Assembly: GCA_937958015.1 (NCBI GenBank)
Contig: CALGOA010000137.1
Location: 1-42,952 of the forward strand
Direction of reading: 5' to 3'
DNA from: an uncultured Acidimicrobiales bacterium
Lineage (GTDB): Bacteria > Actinomycetota > Acidimicrobiia > Acidimicrobiales > SZUA-35
Length of the DNA: 42,952 nucleotides
Shown: in pieces, positions 1 through 7,685 of the stretch
How the letters are laid out: every line of letters begins with the position of its first letter
Position numbering within the stretch: position 1 is the stretch's first letter
Notes under the pieces: generated by a model
What the model saw: the letters and a program-made list of their open reading frames with translations, nothing else
Told to the model about the DNA's origin: nothing
Database searches by the model: none
Made by a program: the position numbers and the translations under genes

Positions 1-899
1 AGCCAGTCGTTCACATGATCCGACAGGAACTGATCGGTCGGGGTCGGCGAGTTGGAGCCGAGCTTGATCCGTTCTCGGGGCTGTTCATCGCGTGGGTCGT
101 GGCCTTTGGGGTACAGGATTTCGATGTGGCCTTTGGGTGAGGTGTCACCCAGGATCAGATCAACGAGTGCGTCGTGAGCCAACGCGGCGCCGACAACCTC
201 CGGGCGGGTACTCGCCAACTCTTTTTCTCGGTCGGTGACGGCATTGATCACTGCTTCTCCAGCTAAGGGTTCGAAGGTGCCGTCGAAGTGGATATTGCCG
301 AACAGATCCCGACCCCACACGAAATGCCTCGTGGCCTGGGCCCGGAGGAACTCATCCAGGTGTTCGTTCGCATCCGCGGCCGCCAGCCATTCGTCGAGCT
401 TGACCCGGAACTCCTCAGGCGTGCACAACACCGCCAACGCCGCCAGATCCTTCTCGGCGTACGCGAACTGGCGGGAATCAGCGGTTTTGGCGGCTCGGGT
501 GATGATGTCGATATGGCCGGTGGTGATCTTTCCGTCGATGAGGGCCCGATGAAAATGCGGGAACCGATGCCTCGTCCTACCGGCCCGCAGCAGTTGGGTA
601 GCCCGGTGACGGGGCACATGCGTGTGGGCCGACACCAACGCGACCACCGATTTCTCGCCCTTGGTGTAACAGGCGGCTCGTTGGTCTCCGGCGTCCATGT
701 ACTGACCCGCCATCACCCCAGCGGTCTCACTGGTCTGAACGAGTTGGACGATCGCGTCAGCCCACTCCTCAGTCGACAACGCCGCGGGGTCGGTCATTCC
801 AAGTTTGATCAAAGCCGTGCCGGCAGCGATCAACGCTTCACGCTCCGGGCCGAGAAGGCCGACACCAAAGTCGCACATGTTTCCCGCCCAGGAAGTCAT
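1..899 (-). CDS. DUF222 domain protein of the HNH endonuclease (13E12-type) family, 3' end outside window
   Basis: The reverse strand is open from an ATG at 899 to the window edge, giving about 299 residues with no stop. The protein starts MTSWAGNMCDFG and is mostly helical. It contains the DUF222 pattern of a conserved helical core (HTHVPRHRATQLLRAGR, then GKITTGHIDII) typical of the multi-copy actinobacterial 13E12/HNH family. In that family a C-terminal HNH nuclease domain follows; here it would lie beyond position 1, so the nuclease cannot be confirmed. A G-rich stretch (GATGGGGGT) precedes the ATG and could serve as ribosome binding site; a second in-frame ATG at 878 is the alternative start. 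It is transcribed in the same direction as the phosphatase gene at 989-1564 but separated by 89 bases. Such genes are often repeated in actinobacterial genomes and may be mobile, but no flanking repeat is visible here. Confidence 0.8.
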   Translation of the reverse strand, partial: MTSWAGNMCDFGVGLLGPEREALIAAGTALIKLGMTDPAALSTEEWADAIVQLVQTSETAGVMAGQYMDAGDQRAACYTKGEKSVVALVSAHTHVPRHRATQLLRAGRTRHRFPHFHRALIDGKITTGHIDIITRAAKTADSRQFAYAEKDLAALAVLCTPEEFRVKLDEWLAAADANEHLDEFLRAQATRHFVWGRDLFGNIHFDGTFEPLAGEAVINAVTDREKELASTRPEVVGAALAHDALVDLILGDTSPKGHIEILYPKGHDPRDEQPRERIKLGSNSPTPTDQFLSDHVNDW

Positions 900-988
900 A
901 CCCCCATCATGAACGAGGGGTGAGACACTAACCCCCCAAAATCAGGCCCCACAGCGAACAAATCCGAAGAAATCTCGAACCTCCGGAG

Positions 989-1564
989 CTACGGACCGTC
1001 TCCCTCGACAGCTCGCCAGCGATGCAGCAATAGGCCGCTGGTGCGGTCCAGTGTCCAGTAGTGACCCTGCCCCGGCTGGTCGTGTGCTCGGTCGATCGGT
1101 TCGCCGGTGAGGTGGAGCATCAGCAACGTGCCAACCGCTCCGTGGCCGACGATCACGGTGTCGTGGGCGGCGTCGACTAGGAGGTCAGCAACGGCATCGA
1201 CGATTCGGCGCTGAGCGGCATTGGCGGTCTCCCAGCCCTCGGCCGAATCGGCCGGAGCGGCAAAGAATCGGTCGGCCAACTGCTCGTGCCGTTCATGGGG
1301 AACGAACCCGGTGGCGGATCGATCGGTCTCACCGGTGTTCGGTCTCACTTCCACGGCGAGACCTGCTGACTCGGCGAGCATCGCCGCGGTCTCACGGGCT
1401 TTCGTTTCTCCGCTGCTGACAAGTTGTCCGATATCGGCGATCCAGGGGTTACGCAGCATCGCCTTCACACGTCTCCGTCCTACGTCGCTCAACGACCAGT
1501 CGGTAACCGCTACGTGAGGATCGATCTCCACATTGGGATGGGTGACGTAGCGCAACAGCGACAT
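989..1564 (-). CDS. Histidine phosphatase superfamily protein with THP instead of RHG
   Basis: This is a 191-residue protein of the phosphoglycerate-mutase-like histidine phosphatase fold. It starts MSLLRYVTHPNVEIDP. The usual catalytic RHG at the first strand is replaced by T-H-P, keeping the nucleophilic histidine (His9). The LSDVGRRR segment, the SSGETKARETA segment (equivalent to SSPLxRAxETA) and a second histidine in VIVGHGAVGTLL support the assignment. Substrate is unknown; the family dephosphorylates small phosphomonoesters or proteins in the cytoplasm. I chose the ATG at 1564 because family homology begins there. The longer frame uses a GTG at 1636 that lies inside a strong hairpin (1623-1657). 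It lies 129 bases downstream of the lipoprotein gene on the same strand, and the hairpin between them argues against simple co-transcription. Confidence 0.78.
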   Translation of the reverse strand: MSLLRYVTHPNVEIDPHVAVTDWSLSDVGRRRVKAMLRNPWIADIGQLVSSGETKARETAAMLAESAGLAVEVRPNTGETDRSATGFVPHERHEQLADRFFAAPADSAEGWETANAAQRRIVDAVADLLVDAAHDTVIVGHGAVGTLLMLHLTGEPIDRAHDQPGQGHYWTLDRTSGLLLHRWRAVEGDGP

Positions 1565-1622
1565 AGCCGCGAAACCGTACCGGCCCGTTCTGTCGTCGGG
1601 CGAACACAATTCGAGGATCTGG

Positions 1623-1663
1623 CGTTCGGGGAGCACAACGATTGTGCTGCCCGAACGATTTTT
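1623..1663 (+). terminator. Strong hairpin followed by a T-run on the plus strand
   Basis: The arms 1623-1630 (CGTTCGGG) and 1632-1638 (AGCACAA) pair with 1642-1648 (TTGTGCT) and 1650-1657 (CCCGAACG). That gives 15 base pairs with one G-G mismatch and a three-base loop. On the plus strand it is followed by ATTTTT, which makes a textbook intrinsic terminator. The adjacent genes are on the minus strand, where no T-run follows the hairpin. It may stop antisense transcription, or act without a U-tract at the end of the lipoprotein gene (stop at 1694). Confidence 0.55.
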
Positions 1664-1693
1664 GGGAGGGAGCGGGAAGGGGGTGGTGGTGGG

Positions 1694-3403
1694 TTACTGG
1701 TAGGTGACGATGACCGGGAGGGGTTCTACGGCGTTCACCTGACCGGGGGTTGCCGTTGGGAAGTCTTCGTCGATGAAGTTCTTCCACGCCCACCACAGTT
1801 GTTGATCGGGGCTGGTGGGCAACTCTCGCATGGCGGCCCATGTGCCGTACTTCGACCCGAGCGAACCCTGTCCGTCCACGTGCACCACCACGGCGACCTC
1901 GGGCGGGGTTTTGATCAGTTGCCGATCCGGAAGCATCCGCTCCTGGAACTGGTGAAGGATCAGCGTTTTCTGGGGAAGTGTTTCCTCGTGCACGAGGCCG
2001 GCGAGATAGTCGATGACCGCATTTACTTCTTCGGCTGACACACCACCGATTTGACGGAGATGACGCTGGTCGGGTTTGAGGCGCCATTCTGGATCCAACG
2101 CGAGGCCGACGTTCGGGAGTCGAAGGAACTCTTCGTAGATCTTGGCCTGAGTGAGGAAGTCGGTCCGGCCGGGTTGAAGATCGAGGATCACCGAAACGTC
2201 GTTGGCCATGGCGGCATCGATCCACGGCCGGATGACCTCAATATCCATCTCGTTGCTGTAGTTGCCATCGTCGCCGGCTTGGGTCGCGGCGACGGTGGCG
2301 ATGATTTCGAAGCCCGGAAGGGCCGGTGGCAGTCCTTCGGCGTTGTACAGCGCGGCTCGTTCGGTGACCCGTTCGACGGCTCGGTCCGGATCGGTCTCGC
2401 CCAGCAGTCCCAACCGGAACGTCAGTGGGTTGCCGTAGTAGGCAACGATCCGGCGATCGGGGAAGACCCGGGTACCGCCGCCGAACAGTTCGGTATCGGA
2501 CGCGGCCAGCGCAACCTGCCATTGTTCGGTCGGCGTGGCCTCACCCGCCAATAGAACGGTCTCACGGCCGGCGACGACGTCTCTGGTGGCGTCGACGTCG
2601 GAGATGTCCGCTACCGCCACGTCACCCCCGCCCGCTCGAAGAGCAGGCAACGCAAGGTATGCCTCGGTCACCGCCCCGAGGCGGTAGAGCACCAGTGGCC
2701 CCTCGCCCGTCGACGCCGCAGCCGGTGGGTCGAAGGGCGGAATGGTTGTGGTGGGGACCGGAGCCGCCGTGGTTGTGGATTCCTCGCCGTCGCCGGCGAC
2801 AGCGGTGGTCTCGGACGACTCGGCCACAGTGGTCGTTGTGGTCGTTTCGACCACCGTGGTTGTGGACTCGCCGTCAGCCGTTTCCTCGACGACCGTCGTG
2901 GTCGTGGTGGTTGGGGGTGCGGTTGTTGTGGTCGTGGGAATCGGTAGATCGGTTACCGATGCGGTGAACTCGCCGACGATGGCGGGCGGCAGTCCGACCG
3001 AGATGACGTTCTCCACCTCGAGACGATCGAGTTCGCTTTGAACCGCAGCAACGTCGGCGATCGAATCCACCCGCAGCAACGGCACCTCGTCGGAAATCGC
3101 CGTCTCCGATGCGAGCCGCACGGCGTCGTCGTCGACCCCCAGCACCACGACGGCGCTGGCCATGCAGTTGTAGCCAGATTCTGACAGCGCAATCATTCCG
3201 GCCACGTCGGTGGCTGGCGCTTCGGTGAGGGTGATGGGAAGCCGCTCCGGTTCACAGACTTCGGCTGTCGTAGTTGCATCGGCATCGATCGACTCGCCCA
3301 GATCCTCGGCCGTTGTGGCCGGACCCGACGAATCGGAACCACCATTCGTACATGCCGTCATCAAAAGGACGAGCGTTAGGGCCACCGAACCCGCAAACTT
3401 CAT
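1694..3403 (-). CDS. Large secreted lipoprotein with Thr/Val-rich linker and conserved C-terminal domain
   Basis: This is a 569-residue predicted lipoprotein. A signal peptide (MKFAGSVALTLVLLMTAC) ends in the lipobox LMTAC, with Cys18 as the lipidation site. Residues of roughly 35-150 look like an alpha/beta domain resembling cell-wall-binding repeat 2 proteins. Residues of roughly 155-235 are a low-complexity Thr/Val/Glu linker (runs of TTTTTT, VVETTTTTTVAES), probably extended and possibly glycosylated. The C-terminal ~330 residues form a conserved domain with motifs such as LDLQPGR, LALDPEWRL, LPQKTLILHQF, HVDGQG and WKNFIDEDFPT, which I recognise from other actinobacterial lipoproteins but cannot name; a TIM-barrel-like fold is plausible. 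No enzymatic activity is assigned. The ATG at 3403 was preferred over the TTG at 3409. The LOG gene lies just upstream on the same strand. Confidence 0.75.
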   Translation of the reverse strand: MKFAGSVALTLVLLMTACTNGGSDSSGPATTAEDLGESIDADATTTAEVCEPERLPITLTEAPATDVAGMIALSESGYNCMASAVVVLGVDDDAVRLASETAISDEVPLLRVDSIADVAAVQSELDRLEVENVISVGLPPAIVGEFTASVTDLPIPTTTTTAPPTTTTTTVVEETADGESTTTVVETTTTTTVAESSETTAVAGDGEESTTTAAPVPTTTIPPFDPPAAASTGEGPLVLYRLGAVTEAYLALPALRAGGGDVAVADISDVDATRDVVAGRETVLLAGEATPTEQWQVALAASDTELFGGGTRVFPDRRIVAYYGNPLTFRLGLLGETDPDRAVERVTERAALYNAEGLPPALPGFEIIATVAATQAGDDGNYSNEMDIEVIRPWIDAAMANDVSVILDLQPGRTDFLTQAKIYEEFLRLPNVGLALDPEWRLKPDQRHLRQIGGVSAEEVNAVIDYLAGLVHEETLPQKTLILHQFQERMLPDRQLIKTPPEVAVVVHVDGQGSLGSKYGTWAAMRELPTSPDQQLWWAWKNFIDEDFPTATPGQVNAVEPLPVIVTYQ

Positions 3404-3420
3404 CCCCAAAGCCTGCTACA

Positions 3421-3443
3421 GGTCCGCCGGTTTGTGGCGGACC
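3421..3443 (-). terminator. Perfect 8-bp hairpin between LOG and lipoprotein genes
   Basis: GGTCCGCC (3421-3428) pairs perfectly with GGCGGACC (3436-3443) across a seven-base loop. It sits 11 bases past the LOG-family stop and 17 bases before the lipoprotein ATG at 3403. No U-tract follows on the minus strand. It could be a weak terminator, an attenuator or an mRNA processing/stability element between two co-directional genes. Confidence 0.35.
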
Positions 3444-3453
3444 CCGACAGGAG

Positions 3454-4608
3454 TCACGCCTCTTCGGCGATGTCGTCGGGATCGGGCCCGACGTCGTGCA
3501 CGAGGCCCCGGCGAGCGGGAGCACCATCGTCGGTTGCAACCAGATCGTTGATCCGGCGGATCATCTGATGCAGACGGGCGAAGCTGCGGTTATTGAAACG
3601 CATCTGTAGGCGCTCCAGATCGAGATGGTCCTGGTCACGCTCCTCGGCGGCGGTGGGAACACCCCGCTCGATCTCGCCGGAAACGATAATGTCGGAGAAC
3701 TCTTCGTTCAGGACTGCGATCGACTCGTCGGAGACCGAGCGATTCAGCCGGATGATCAGCCGCTTCCCGACGTAACGGATCGAGTGGTACCCGGAATAGA
3801 AGTGGCAGACGTACCGTGCCGCTTCGGCTGCGTCCTGGGTGTGGAAGTACAACGAGGTGTCGGCCGGGCTCACGTTTCCGCCCTCCAGCAGCTGTTCGTT
3901 AACGAAACGCTGCCAACCCTGCCAGTAGGTGGACCCGGGTGAATCCAAGAGCACGATCGGCGCCGGATAGGACTTGCCGGTCTGCATGAGCGTGAGCAGT
4001 TCGAACCCTTCGTCGTGGGTGCCAAACCCACCGGGCATCAGCACGAACGCGTCGCTCTCCTTGGTGAAATAGAGCTTGCGGGTGAAGAAATACTTGAATG
4101 TGGCCAGCTTCGGATCGTCGGCGATGATCTCTGCCGCATCGGCTTCGAATGGAAGGACGATGCTCACGCCGTAACTGTTCTCGACGCCTGCGCCCTCGAT
4201 TGCCGCAGTCATCACGCCCGGCCCAGCGCCCGAGATGATCATCCAGTCCCGATCGGCAATCAGACGACAGAAGTCAGCGCAGATCTTGTAGTCCGGCGCA
4301 TCGGGCGAGGTCCGGGCCGATCCGAAGACGGTACATTTCGCCCGGTCGGGATCCTGGCTGAAGACCTTGGAGCCGTTCAGCATCTCGGCCAATGCCTGGG
4401 ACGCGATCTTCAGTTCGAGTCGCGAGAGTTTGGCGGCGTCCATATCGAGCGCAGTGGTGATGAGCCGACGAATGATGTCATCGTTTCGGTCTTCGCCGAT
4501 CTGTGAGATCAGGCCGGTGACCAACTGGTCGATGGCCGCCTCGCCATAGAGGTTCCGGGGTTTAGGAGCTGACACAGAGTTGACGGTAGCCGTAACGACT
4601 TGGGCCAC
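3454..4608 (-). CDS. LOG family nucleotide 5'-monophosphate nucleosidase-like protein
   Basis: This is a 384-residue protein with a central LOG (lysine decarboxylase-like, TIGR00730-type) Rossmann domain at about residues 85-270. The motifs are TVFGSARTSPD, the glycine-rich SGAGPGVMTAAIEGA, and the signature PGGFGTHDEGFELL (PGGxGTxxE family consensus). LOG proteins hydrolyse the N-glycosidic bond of nucleoside 5'-monophosphates to release base and ribose 5-phosphate. It is about twice the size of minimal LOG proteins: an N-terminal ~85-residue helical part and a C-terminal ~110-residue extension resemble the longer PpnN-like subgroup. The start is GTG at 4608, with AGGAAG about 12 bases upstream. 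The start is divergent from the plus-strand cassette at 4629, with only 20 bases between the two start codons, so the promoters must overlap the opposing gene starts. The lipoprotein gene follows downstream. Confidence 0.82.
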   Translation of the reverse strand: MAQVVTATVNSVSAPKPRNLYGEAAIDQLVTGLISQIGEDRNDDIIRRLITTALDMDAAKLSRLELKIASQALAEMLNGSKVFSQDPDRAKCTVFGSARTSPDAPDYKICADFCRLIADRDWMIISGAGPGVMTAAIEGAGVENSYGVSIVLPFEADAAEIIADDPKLATFKYFFTRKLYFTKESDAFVLMPGGFGTHDEGFELLTLMQTGKSYPAPIVLLDSPGSTYWQGWQRFVNEQLLEGGNVSPADTSLYFHTQDAAEAARYVCHFYSGYHSIRYVGKRLIIRLNRSVSDESIAVLNEEFSDIIVSGEIERGVPTAAEERDQDHLDLERLQMRFNNRSFARLHQMIRRINDLVATDDGAPARRGLVHDVGPDPDDIAEEA

Positions 4609-4628
4609 GTCGGCTGTACTCTTCCTCG

Positions 4629-5444
4629 GTGGCCCAACTCACCGATGCTGTGCATCGACAGCACCCTGACATCACTCCCCCGGGCCAGGTTCCCGACGCC
4701 GACAATCATCGCTGGATCGCCATCAACGATGACGACGGCGATGTGTGGATGTTCGACGTCACCTATCTGCTCAGCCGTTACCACTGCATCTATGGGCAGG
4801 GTTGTCCGGGAATCGACGTGGAACCAGACCACACCGAAACCCTCGGCTGTTGTGTCCACGGCGCGTACTTCGTCGATGCCGACGACATGAAAGACACGTT
4901 TCGTCACGTCAAACGCCTCACCCATGACGATTGGCAGTTCAAGGGTCTGGCCGAGGAGCAGAACAAGGGCAAGGGACGCAAACCCTCCGAGTACGGCGCC
5001 TTCACAAAACTCGAGACCGGAGAATGGACCACCCGCGTACACGAGGGTGCGTGCATCTTCCTGAACCGCTCCGATCATCCCGGTGGGGCCGGTTGTGCGC
5101 TGCATTCGGCTGCATTGCGATCCGACGAACGTCCGATGGATTGGAAACCGGATGTCTGTTGGCAGGTCCCGATCCGCATGGATGTCCACACCGACGACAA
5201 CTCACGCGACACCGTGTTCATCAAGGCGTGGGAGCGACACGACTGGGGCGGCGGAGGCGATGACTTCCACTGGTGGTGTAGCGAAGAACCCGAAGCGTTC
5301 ACCGCAGCCGAGCCGGTCTACGTGACGGCCAAGGATGAACTGATCGGTTTCGTTGGCGAGGACCTCTATGCGGCGCTGGCCGAACAGCTCGATGCGATCG
5401 TTGCCCAGACCGTTACGCCGGTAACGATCGGACGTTCGGAGTAG
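4629..5444 (+). CDS. Cysteine-rich DUF3109/YkgJ-like putative metal-binding protein
   Basis: This is a 271-residue cytoplasmic protein, start GTG at 4629. It carries a scattered cysteine set that matches the DUF3109/YkgJ pattern: CIYGQGC, LGCCVHGAYF, GACIFLN, GAGCALHSAAL and KPDVCWQVPIRM. The last closely follows the family's KP-x(2)-C-x(2)-P-I-R ending. Families with this layout are thought to chelate zinc or an iron-sulfur cluster; the biochemical role is unknown. It is the first gene of a plus-strand cassette: only two bases separate its stop from the 69-residue ORF at 5447, and an AAA+ ATPase and a McrC-like protein follow. Its start is divergent from the LOG gene. I am fairly sure of the metal-binding class and unsure of the exact family name. 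Confidence 0.72.
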   Translation: MAQLTDAVHRQHPDITPPGQVPDADNHRWIAINDDDGDVWMFDVTYLLSRYHCIYGQGCPGIDVEPDHTETLGCCVHGAYFVDADDMKDTFRHVKRLTHDDWQFKGLAEEQNKGKGRKPSEYGAFTKLETGEWTTRVHEGACIFLNRSDHPGGAGCALHSAALRSDERPMDWKPDVCWQVPIRMDVHTDDNSRDTVFIKAWERHDWGGGGDDFHWWCSEEPEAFTAAEPVYVTAKDELIGFVGEDLYAALAEQLDAIVAQTVTPVTIGRSE

Positions 5445-5446
5445 TC

Positions 5447-5656
5447 GTGGGCGAGGAATGGCAGGAGCCGTATCTGGATCGAGCCGATCAGTTGGCTCAG
5501 TCGCTGGAGGACTTCGTGCAGACGCTGAACGAGGTCATCGTCGATCATCTGAGCACCGCACTCGAAAATGGTCACGAGGGCCGGCCGAAGCTGGACAAGG
5601 ACCTGCAAACGGCCCGCCGAGCCATCGAAAAGGCAATCCACCTCCTCGAGCGCTGA
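5447..5656 (+). CDS. Small helical hypothetical protein (69 aa)
   Basis: A 69-residue ORF starts with GTG two bases after the stop of the cysteine-rich gene, an arrangement suggesting translational coupling. The sequence (MGEEWQEPYLDRADQLAQ at its start, ARRAIEKAIHLLER at its end) is charged, with heptad-like leucine/isoleucine spacing. It is probably a two-helix or coiled-coil protein. I do not recognise a family. Position inside the cassette, correct frame and composition make it likely to be a real gene, possibly an adaptor for the neighbouring products. Confidence 0.6.
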   Translation: MGEEWQEPYLDRADQLAQSLEDFVQTLNEVIVDHLSTALENGHEGRPKLDKDLQTARRAIEKAIHLLER

Positions 5657-5713
5657 GGTTCTCCTCGAACGAACTAAACCAGTGGCCGAAATGCGCCGAA
5701 GTTCAACACACCT

Positions 5714-6646
5714 ATGGACTTCTCCGCCGCCAACATCAAGGATGCCTGTTTGGCCAAGGGCCTCGTGCCGCCCGACCACGTGGTGGAACAGCTCGTCTCT
5801 GCACTGGATGCCGAGAAACACGTCATCCTCACCGGTCCTCCGGGAACCGGCAAAACAACGCTCGCCTACATCACCGCTGAGATCGCTCAGCAGGCGATGA
5901 TGGGCACCGGGTATCTCCCGACGACCGCTTCCTCGGAGTGGACCACCTACGAAACCGTCGGTGGTTTCCAGCCGACCGCCGAAGGCCTGATCTTCCGACC
6001 GGGCCTTTTTGTCGAGGCGATCATGAGCGGTGCCTGGCTCATTATCGACGAACTGAACCGAGCCAACTTCGACCGCGCCTTCGGGCCGTTCTTCACGGTG
6101 CTTTCGGGTTCACCCGTGGTGTTGCCCTACAAGCGGGCCGGCCAGTCCAAACCACTTTCGATCGTCCCGCAGGGGGCCGAGGCACCGATCGATTCCGACG
6201 TTCTCCGGGTGCCGGCGTCGTGGCGAATCATCGCCACCATGAACATGCTCGACAAGAACCTCCTGTTCGACATGTCATATGCCCTGATGCGTCGCTTCAC
6301 CTTCATCGAGGTTGGGTGCCCCCCGACCGAGGTGTACGAAGGTCTCCTCCCCGGACCGGCCAAGATCGTCAGCTCGCTGCTTCCGTTGCGCGAGATCAAG
6401 GACCTGGGCCCCGCCATCTACATCGACGCCGGCAAATACGTGACCCGGCGGGCCAAGGACGGAATCACCAAGAGCCGAGCGCTCTATGAAGTTCTGTACG
6501 CCTACTTCCTTCCGCAGTTCGAAGGGATGGCCGACGAGGATGCGACGGCTCTCTACCGAATCGTCGAGCCCCTGCTCGATCCGCCTGAACTCAGCGAAGC
6601 ACGTCGATCGATCGCCGAAGTGCTCGGCGTCGAACTGGTGGTTTGA
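5714..6646 (+). CDS. McrB/AAA_5-type AAA+ ATPase
   Basis: This is a 310-residue AAA+ protein of the dynein-related/AAA_5 group that includes McrB and MoxR relatives. The Walker A motif is GPPGTGKT (residues 41-48, Lys47). The Walker B is WLIIDELNRANFDRAFG with Asp112-Glu113 followed by the McrB-like L-N-R-A sequence. A sensor 1 motif ATMNMLDKN and the arginine-rich MSYALMRRFTFIEV complete the ATPase core. There is no N-terminal DNA-recognition domain: the ATPase starts almost at residue 10, unlike E. coli McrB. The next ORF overlaps or abuts its stop, so the two are probably translated together and act as a complex, as McrB and McrC do. The start ATG lacks an obvious Shine-Dalgarno. The substrate is unknown; ring assembly with GTP or ATP hydrolysis is inferred from the family. 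Confidence 0.85.
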   Translation: MDFSAANIKDACLAKGLVPPDHVVEQLVSALDAEKHVILTGPPGTGKTTLAYITAEIAQQAMMGTGYLPTTASSEWTTYETVGGFQPTAEGLIFRPGLFVEAIMSGAWLIIDELNRANFDRAFGPFFTVLSGSPVVLPYKRAGQSKPLSIVPQGAEAPIDSDVLRVPASWRIIATMNMLDKNLLFDMSYALMRRFTFIEVGCPPTEVYEGLLPGPAKIVSSLLPLREIKDLGPAIYIDAGKYVTRRAKDGITKSRALYEVLYAYFLPQFEGMADEDATALYRIVEPLLDPPELSEARRSIAEVLGVELVV

Positions 6647-6648
6647 CC

Positions 6649-7674
6649 GTGTCCACGGCGACGTCGACAACGTCTGCCGAAACGAAGAGTGCACCGGGTG
6701 CGGTCTCACCCAGCGAAGCGATCTGGCACCTCCTTGATCACCCATTCCGGCCGATCGATTCAACCCGAGCGATGTTCGGACTCACGCCCGCAGCGGCGCG
6801 GCACGTGGTTGGCAGAGAACTTCTCAACAGCGACGAAGCGACCCGCCTACTGGATGCCAGTCCCGACATTCTGCGGTACATGCGCAATCAGCAGGGATCC
6901 AAGCAGGTTCGAAGTGTCGGGTCGGTGAACGGACCGATCCAGTGGCACTCCACGATCATGGCCCGTGCGGCCGCTGGTTTCCCCGAGGATCTGTTCATCT
7001 GCGCCGCTCCCTACCGCGACTTCGACGTACCGGAGAACCAACTGTTCGCGTACGCGTTGAAACGCCTGGTCGATGCCGGTCGACATGTGAACCTCCTCGA
7101 CCGCGAATCGTTTGAGGACGAGCGGGTAACGAAGGCTCGAAGCCGGGCGCGCGATGCCGCCACCTTCTTGGCCTTCCGCTCGCTCGACGGGGTGTCACCC
7201 CGAAACGATCCGCTGACGGTTCGACGGACCCGTCGCAGCAAGGCGCGATCCACCTACGATCCCGTGCTCGACTTTCTTCCTCGAGCCATGCGGCCACTGA
7301 GTGGTTGGGCTCTGACCCACCTGGGCGATCGACGTACGTCACAACAACACAAGGTCCTGCTGGCCGTCCTCGCCTGTTTACGGCGCGAGGGTGTCGATGT
7401 GCGCCCGTTCGAGCCCGTCAACGGCGTACTCCATGCTGGACCGGTCGAGTATCGGCACCCGGGCTCCCGGGGTCTCGCCGGTGCCCACGGAATCCGAATC
7501 GGCGACGTATTGATCGATGTGCCGGACGTGTCGGGCGATCCGGCCGGAGCTATTCGGCGACTGGGTCAACGCAGCGGAACGTTGCGGCCCTTCATCGCCG
7601 AAACCGTCGCCCACGTGAACGCCCTGTCAGACCAGATTGTGGAGGCGGCCAGCGCCGAGACGGCCTGGAAATAG
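6649..7674 (+). CDS. McrC/DUF2357-like partner of the AAA+ ATPase, no visible nuclease motif
   Basis: This is a 341-residue protein. The start is taken as GTG at 6649, with GGTGG 8 bases upstream, rather than TTG at 6643, which would overlap the ATPase stop. The middle part resembles the DUF2357/McrC region: a segment FDVPENQLFAYALKRLVDAG corresponds to the conserved E-N-x(3)-A-L-x(2)-L motif, followed by a basic helical stretch (ARSRARDAATF) and a conserved RPLSGWALTHLG segment. McrC usually continues into a PD-(D/E)xK nuclease with a D-x(n)-(D/E)-x-K motif. I see no such motif in the C-terminal part (RIGDVLIDVPDVSGD), so it looks nuclease-less. The gene is convergent with the ClC gene, with 11 bases between stops. 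Assignment to the McrC side rests on the motif plus the AAA_5 neighbour. Confidence 0.55.
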   Translation: MSTATSTTSAETKSAPGAVSPSEAIWHLLDHPFRPIDSTRAMFGLTPAAARHVVGRELLNSDEATRLLDASPDILRYMRNQQGSKQVRSVGSVNGPIQWHSTIMARAAAGFPEDLFICAAPYRDFDVPENQLFAYALKRLVDAGRHVNLLDRESFEDERVTKARSRARDAATFLAFRSLDGVSPRNDPLTVRRTRRSKARSTYDPVLDFLPRAMRPLSGWALTHLGDRRTSQQHKVLLAVLACLRREGVDVRPFEPVNGVLHAGPVEYRHPGSRGLAGAHGIRIGDVLIDVPDVSGDPAGAIRRLGQRSGTLRPFIAETVAHVNALSDQIVEAASAETAWK

Positions 7675-7685
7675 CGCCGCCCACC

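Noticed and set aside
1565-1636. GTG 1636 as start of the histidine phosphatase
   Set aside because: The codon is inside a strong hairpin and the added residues do not fit the family.
2425-3041. Plus-strand ORFs across the lipoprotein linker (180 and 99 aa)
   Set aside because: They are Arg/Val-rich antisense reads of the Thr-rich codons.
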